Of a stretch of 64,000 nt of DNA, positions 60,416 through 64,000 are shown piece after piece. The DNA is taken from contig CANLEM010000003.1 of the NCBI GenBank assembly GCA_947489685.1, positions 248,001-312,000 of the forward strand, given 5' to 3'. The DNA comes from an uncultured Aquimarina sp. (GTDB lineage Bacteria; Bacteroidota; Bacteroidia; Flavobacteriales; Flavobacteriaceae). How positions within the stretch are numbered: the stretch's first letter is position 1; each line of letters starts with the position of its first letter. The notes beneath the pieces are model-generated. The model was not told the DNA's origin, did not search any database, and was given only the letters and a program-made list of their open reading frames with translations. A program made the translations under genes and the position numbers.

Positions 60416-60823
60416 TTAATAAGCTAATCCAGTAATAGGGCAAAAGGCACCGCTATAAAACCCAGCATCTTTATAAGCAATATTTTTCACACCTCCATTA
60501 TTGTTAAGATTAGAAGCACCGTTTCCTGAAACTCTAAAACTAAACGATTTTGGTTGCTCTATAGCTACATTATATTTTGGAGCTATAAATTGTTCTTGAG
60601 GTAATTCCAAAATTGAAGTTTGCTTTCTTAAATACTGCTCACGAAGGTCTACAGAGAGATCTACCTCTAACAATTGATACTTTTCAACAGGATTTTCTTT
60701 AGCGACTAGAGATATAGGAGCGCCTAATTGCTCCCATTCGATTTTATGAATTGTGTTCTCTTGTCCAAAAGATAAGATGCTAATACTTCCAAAAATTAAT
60801 ATCAAAAATGATTTCATAAGCAT
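60416..60823 (-). CDS. Small secreted protein of unknown function
   Basis: The 135-residue protein has a signal peptide (MLMKSFLILIFGSISILSFG; the third residue is an alternative start). The mature part contains HKIEWEQLGAPISLVAKENP, then VDLSVDLREQYLRKQTSILE, then SFSFRVSGNGASNLNNNGGV, ending CPITGLAY. I do not recognise a family. The Gly/Asn-rich stretch suggests a flexible surface segment. It lies between two plus-strand menaquinone-region genes, convergent with the CvfB-like gene and divergent from menB. Confidence 0.65.
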   Translation of the reverse strand: MLMKSFLILIFGSISILSFGQENTIHKIEWEQLGAPISLVAKENPVEKYQLLEVDLSVDLREQYLRKQTSILELPQEQFIAPKYNVAIEQPKSFSFRVSGNGASNLNNNGGVKNIAYKDAGFYSGAFCPITGLAY

Positions 60824-60948
60824 AAATATAAAGTCTATTCTATTAAAATCATCAAAAACTATGCTAAATTCTGTTCTATTTTGGATTTAAAATTAAAATT
60901 TAGTGGATTTACCCTATAAATGATGCGGTCGAATATGCTTTATTGTGT

Positions 60949-60956
60949 TATTTTTG
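60949..60956 (+). promoter_or_regulatory. -7 promoter element of menB
   Basis: TATTTTTG matches TAnnTTTG, 20 bp before the start. The AGGAGG-like GGAGG at 60956-60960 also lies close upstream but is too far for an ideal ribosome site. Confidence 0.45.
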
Positions 60957-60975
60957 GAGGACAAAAAAATAAATA

Positions 60976-61818
60976 ATGAGTTCTATAGACTGGAAAACAG
61001 CAAAGCAATATCAAGATATCACTTATAAAAAATCTGGAGGAGTTGCCCGGATAGCATTTAACCGTCCAGATGTACGTAATGCCTTTAGGCCACAAACAAC
61101 AAGTGAATTGTATGATGCGTTTTATGATGCGCAAGAGGATACATCAATTGGAGTTGTGTTACTTTCTGCAGAAGGACCATCATCCAAAGATGGAGTATAT
61201 TCTTTTTGTAGTGGTGGCGACCAAAAAGCAAGAGGTCATCAAGGATATGTTGGTGAGGATGGTATGCATCGATTAAATATTCTCGAAGTACAACGATTGA
61301 TTCGTTTTATGCCAAAAGTTGTTATTGCAGTGGTACCAGGATGGGCCGTAGGAGGGGGGCATAGCTTGCACGTGGTGTGCGATCTTACTTTGGCAAGTAA
61401 AGAACATGCAATTTTTAAACAAACCGATGCCGATGTAACTAGCTTTGATGGGGGGTATGGTTCTGCATATCTTGCAAAAATGGTTGGGCAAAAGAAAGCG
61501 AGAGAAATTTTCTTCTTGGGTAGAAATTATTCAGCTCAAGATGCTTACGAGATGGGAATGGTAAATGCAGTAATTCCGCATAACGAATTGGAAGATACAG
61601 CATATCAATGGGCGCAAGAAATTCTTGAAAAATCACCAACATCAATAAAAATGCTAAAATTTGCTATGAATCTTACAGATGATGGTATGGTAGGGCAACA
61701 GGTATTTGCAGGAGAAGCTACAAGATTAGCTTACATGACCGAAGAAGCTAAAGAAGGTAGGAATGCTTTTCTTGAAAAAAGAAAACCCGATTTTAAAAAT
61801 ATTAAATGGATACCGTAG
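60976..61818 (+). CDS. menB: 1,4-dihydroxy-2-naphthoyl-CoA synthase (MenB)
   Basis: Closes the naphthoquinone ring from o-succinylbenzoyl-CoA in menaquinone synthesis. The 280-residue crotonase-fold protein has VARIAFNRPDVRNAFRPQT and the oxyanion-hole motifs FCSGGDQKARGHQGYVGED and VPGWAVGGGHSLHVVCDLTL. The active-site stretch FKQTDADVTSFDGGYGSAYL follows. The C-terminal EGRNAFLEKRKPDF is typical of MenB. It is the last menaquinone gene in the window; menA, menC and menE are not visible. A promoter element is at 60949-60956. The two coiled-coil membrane genes follow after 47 bp. Confidence 0.95.
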   Translation: MSSIDWKTAKQYQDITYKKSGGVARIAFNRPDVRNAFRPQTTSELYDAFYDAQEDTSIGVVLLSAEGPSSKDGVYSFCSGGDQKARGHQGYVGEDGMHRLNILEVQRLIRFMPKVVIAVVPGWAVGGGHSLHVVCDLTLASKEHAIFKQTDADVTSFDGGYGSAYLAKMVGQKKAREIFFLGRNYSAQDAYEMGMVNAVIPHNELEDTAYQWAQEILEKSPTSIKMLKFAMNLTDDGMVGQQVFAGEATRLAYMTEEAKEGRNAFLEKRKPDFKNIKWIP

Positions 61819-61865
61819 TTGTATAATATACAAACGGGATTTTTTTTACTTTAATTTTTCAGAAT

Positions 61866-62654
61866 ATGGATAAAAAGGAGGAAGAACTATTATCAATGCA
61901 TTATCAGATGGAAAAGACTGATATAAAGCAGCAGCAGATGGAAGACCGATTGGTATCTATTTCTGAGGATTTAAAAAAGAGTAAAACGGTAAGGAATTTA
62001 TATTTTATCTTTATTGTGATCCTGTTGGCTTTAATGGGAATCTTAGGTTTTTATTTATCAAAAAACAATTTGATTTTTTCTTCTGAAGATGCATCTATTA
62101 ATAACTCGGATGATGTGCAGAAGCTCCTAGTTACGAATGATTCTTTGAAGGAAGAATTAAATAAATTAAAAGTAGATATTTCAGAATATAAGAGTACTCA
62201 ATCGAACAATGATAGTATATCAGATGGCGTGGGCAGTGATAATGATTCAATCAATGGAAAGCCAAAGCTAAGTTTTGAAAGGAATTACTGTTATATCACC
62301 AAGGCTTTTAAAAGTAACGATGTAATTTTTATTGAGGCAGATTATATTGAATTTTATGAGGGCAAAAAAGCGGTAAAAAAAGCGAAAGAATTTGGGGAAG
62401 CCGAGTATGATATTGACAAAAATGGAGATACATTGTATTTTTTATATAATAATTATTATATTCATAATCAGAATTCTAGACCAAGAATTTTAGAACTTGA
62501 CGATAAAGCGAGGGTTAAGATTAATAATATTAATCAGATTTCTAATGGGTTTCCACTAAAAGCTTTTCAAAAAATAATTAAAGAAAAGCCAGTTTTAATT
62601 TTAGAAACTAATAACGGTGTAGTGTACAGAATAACTCAGCAGAAACTCCCTTAA
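61866..62654 (+). CDS. Coiled-coil membrane protein with unknown C-terminal domain
   Basis: The 262-residue protein begins with a charged helical module (EEELLSMHYQMEKTDIKQQQ, then MEDRLVSISEDLKKSK), then one membrane helix (about residues 42-64, LYFIFIVILLALMGILGFYL). A short coiled coil follows, then a C-terminal domain (about 135-262) with FERNYCYITKAFKSNDVIFI, then ILETNNGVVYRITQQK. The N-terminal module and membrane helix closely match those of the next gene (62707-63330), while the C-termini differ, so the pair is a tandem duplication with separate outer domains. I recognise no family for the C-terminal part. Confidence 0.75.
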   Translation: MDKKEEELLSMHYQMEKTDIKQQQMEDRLVSISEDLKKSKTVRNLYFIFIVILLALMGILGFYLSKNNLIFSSEDASINNSDDVQKLLVTNDSLKEELNKLKVDISEYKSTQSNNDSISDGVGSDNDSINGKPKLSFERNYCYITKAFKSNDVIFIEADYIEFYEGKKAVKKAKEFGEAEYDIDKNGDTLYFLYNNYYIHNQNSRPRILELDDKARVKINNINQISNGFPLKAFQKIIKEKPVLILETNNGVVYRITQQKLP

Positions 62655-62706
62655 GCGTGGTGATTATATAAAAGTATGCTTGAAAATTTCTTAAACTACC
62701 CCAGCC

Positions 62707-63330
62707 ATGAAAGTTATGAAAGATGAGGATCTTTTATCTTTACATTATCAGATTGAGAAAGCAGAGATAAAACAAAAAAAACTTGAAGATTTATTAGATG
62801 AAGAGTCTGATAAACTTAAAAAAAGTAAAAAATCAAATCGATTATTCGGATCATTTTCACTAGTATTATTGTTATTAGCAGTTTTTCTTGTCGCTAATGC
62901 ATTTTATTCTAGTAAATCCGCATCAATATCTAATACTGCAGGAGATATTAACCGAGAAGAGTTATCTACACTTCAGAATGAACTTCAAAACGTTAGAGAA
63001 GAATTGAATGTTCTTAAGAACAAGAAAGTCGATCTTGAAGAAATTCGGAACCTATATTTATATAGAAAATTGATTGATAAGGATACAGTGTATTCTGTTC
63101 AAATTAAAGCCTTAAATGATAAGAGAATATCTTCTATTTCAGAAAAGTATACAAACTCTTTGGTGTATAATGATACTTCGTTATACAAATTTAGCTTAGG
63201 TATTTTTGAAACCCTGTCCGAGGCGCAAGATTTTAGAAAAACACTGATACAATCAGGGATCTATGATAAACGAATTTTTGTGATATCCTATAAGCAAGGA
63301 AAACGTTTAAAAATAGAGGATTACCAATAA
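62707..63330 (+). CDS. Coiled-coil membrane protein with SPOR-like C-terminus
   Basis: The 207-residue protein has the same start as its neighbour (DEDLLSLHYQIEKAEIKQKK), then basic KKSKKSN and a membrane helix (about 44-66). A coiled coil follows at about 80-110 (ELSTLQNELQNVREELNVLK). The C-terminal domain (about 130-207) reads VYSVQIKALNDKRISSISEK, then FSLGIFETLSEAQDFRKTLI and IFVISYKQGKRLKI. The pattern of a short beta strand, FETLSEAQDF helix and final strand matches SPOR domains, which bind denuded peptidoglycan. The SPOR call is by eye. It follows its paralogue by 52 bp, in one operon. Confidence 0.78.
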   Translation: MKVMKDEDLLSLHYQIEKAEIKQKKLEDLLDEESDKLKKSKKSNRLFGSFSLVLLLLAVFLVANAFYSSKSASISNTAGDINREELSTLQNELQNVREELNVLKNKKVDLEEIRNLYLYRKLIDKDTVYSVQIKALNDKRISSISEKYTNSLVYNDTSLYKFSLGIFETLSEAQDFRKTLIQSGIYDKRIFVISYKQGKRLKIEDYQ

Positions 63331-63343
63331 ATGAGGTCTACTA

Positions 63344-64000
63344 TTATCTTATTTTTGGATATGTTGTTGGATTTACCTCGTTCATGATTTCATAAACTTT
63401 TTCGAAAATATCTTCTGTAGATGGTTTACTGAAATAGTCACCATCAGTTCCAAATGCCGGTCTATGCGGTTGTGCACTTAGTGTTTGAGGTTTGCTATCC
63501 AAGAATTGATATATGTTTTGTTCATCTATCAATTTGTGCAAAATATATCCCGTAGCACCACCAGGTACATCTTCATCTATGATAAGCAATCTGTTAGTTT
63601 TGGCTACACTTTTTACTATATCGTGATTAAGATCAAAAGGTACTAATGATTGTACATCTATAACTTCGGCATTGATACCTGTGGTTAAAAGCTCTTTTGC
63701 AGCTTGCTCTACTAATCTCAGTGTTGATCCGTAAGAAACTAAGGTGATATCGATACCTTCTTTAACAGTTTCGACCACACCTACAGGTGTTCTCATTTCG
63801 GAAAGGTTAGAAGGCATTTTTTCTTTTAAACGGTATCCATTTAAGCACTCTATAACTACTGCAGGTTCGTCACTTTCTAGTAATGTGTTATAAAAACCGG
63901 CAGCTTTTGTCATATTTCTTGGTACTAGAATATGAATTCCTCTCAATAAATGAATCAATCCTCCCATTTGCGATCCGGAATGCCAAATTCCTTCTAGTCT
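63344..64000 (-). CDS. 2-oxoacid dehydrogenase E1 component, transketolase C-terminal part (fragment)
   Basis: The minus strand is open from 63344 to the window edge. The stretch upstream of the first ATG (63968-64000) reads RLEGIWHSGSQ, which joins the rest in frame, so the gene continues beyond 64000. The visible 218 residues include LRGIHILVPRNMTKAAGFYN, then GIDITLVSYGSTLRLVEQAA, then IDVQSLVPFDLNHDIVKSVA and LLIIDEDVPGGATGYILHKL. These are the C-terminal E1-beta motifs. It could be a fused E1-alpha/beta protein or a separate E1-beta, of the pyruvate or branched-chain type; the fragment does not decide. Confidence 0.85.
   Translation of the reverse strand, partial: RLEGIWHSGSQMGGLIHLLRGIHILVPRNMTKAAGFYNTLLESDEPAVVIECLNGYRLKEKMPSNLSEMRTPVGVVETVKEGIDITLVSYGSTLRLVEQAAKELLTTGINAEVIDVQSLVPFDLNHDIVKSVAKTNRLLIIDEDVPGGATGYILHKLIDEQNIYQFLDSKPQTLSAQPHRPAFGTDGDYFSKPSTEDIFEKVYEIMNEVNPTTYPKIR

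Overview
The window is a 64 kb piece of an AT-rich chromosome, most likely from a marine member of the Flavobacteriaceae (Bacteroidota); I cannot fix the genus. The grounds are: several genes preceded by the Bacteroidota -7 promoter element TAnnTTTG with little or no Shine-Dalgarno sequence; a menaquinone pathway with a hotdog thioesterase; TPR-type histidine kinases typical of Flavobacteriia; a TonB-dependent receptor with an N-terminal carboxypeptidase-regulatory-like domain; and family members such as DUF2853, the CvfB-like S1 protein, a 7TM-HD protein and a divergent TruA paralogue. I see no rRNA, tRNA, CRISPR array, insertion sequence, prophage or integrase. The content is core chromosome plus lineage-specific genes.

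Layout. 1-9.5 kb: start of mreB (minus, cut by the window edge), cmk, a small secreted protein, a BON-LysM protein, a TruA paralogue with a MOSC protein, then on the minus strand recQ with a ketopantoate-reductase-like gene, an aquaporin, and the cysteine pair serine acetyltransferase-cysM. 9.7-16 kb: DUF2461 protein, gap (GAPDH), a small protein, an SDR oxidoreductase with a TetR regulator sharing an operator motif, and a thiolase-NlpC/P60-GNAT group. 16-24.7 kb: 7TM-HD phosphohydrolase, DUF3817 and MscS channel, TonB receptor, secreted protein, ychF. 25-36 kb: hybrid histidine kinase, S9 peptidase, alpha/beta hydrolase, M61 peptidase, Dabb protein, two medium-chain dehydrogenases, a membrane protein. 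36-44 kb: parE-parC, PhnA-like protein, amidohydrolase, TerC, lipoprotein. 44-49.4 kb: XRE regulator, M14 carboxypeptidase, Lrp/AsnC regulator, PEP carboxylase. 49.4-55.6 kb: TPR histidine kinase, DinB protein, SnoaL-like protein, a secreted JAMM-like protein, two alpha/beta hydrolases, TetR regulator. 55.7-63.3 kb: menaquinone genes (thioesterase, menF, menD, menB) interleaved with DUF2853 and a CvfB-like gene, then two paralogous coiled-coil membrane proteins. The right edge cuts a 2-oxoacid dehydrogenase E1 gene.

The most distinctive signal is the roughly 330 bp between the XRE gene and the M14 carboxypeptidase gene (44559-44884). It carries seven clear and one degenerate copy of a 16-bp palindrome, consensus GTTTACNNNNGTAAAC. 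Several are spaced exactly 35 bp centre to centre, one covers the regulator's own start codon, and others overlap its predicted promoter. This looks like a multi-operator switch controlled by the XRE protein. A second, simpler regulatory pair is the TTGAAA/TTTCAA operator found in front of both the SDR gene and its TetR regulator. Intergenic spaces between convergent genes often hold strong hairpins, including perfect palindromes of 36 and 48 bp.
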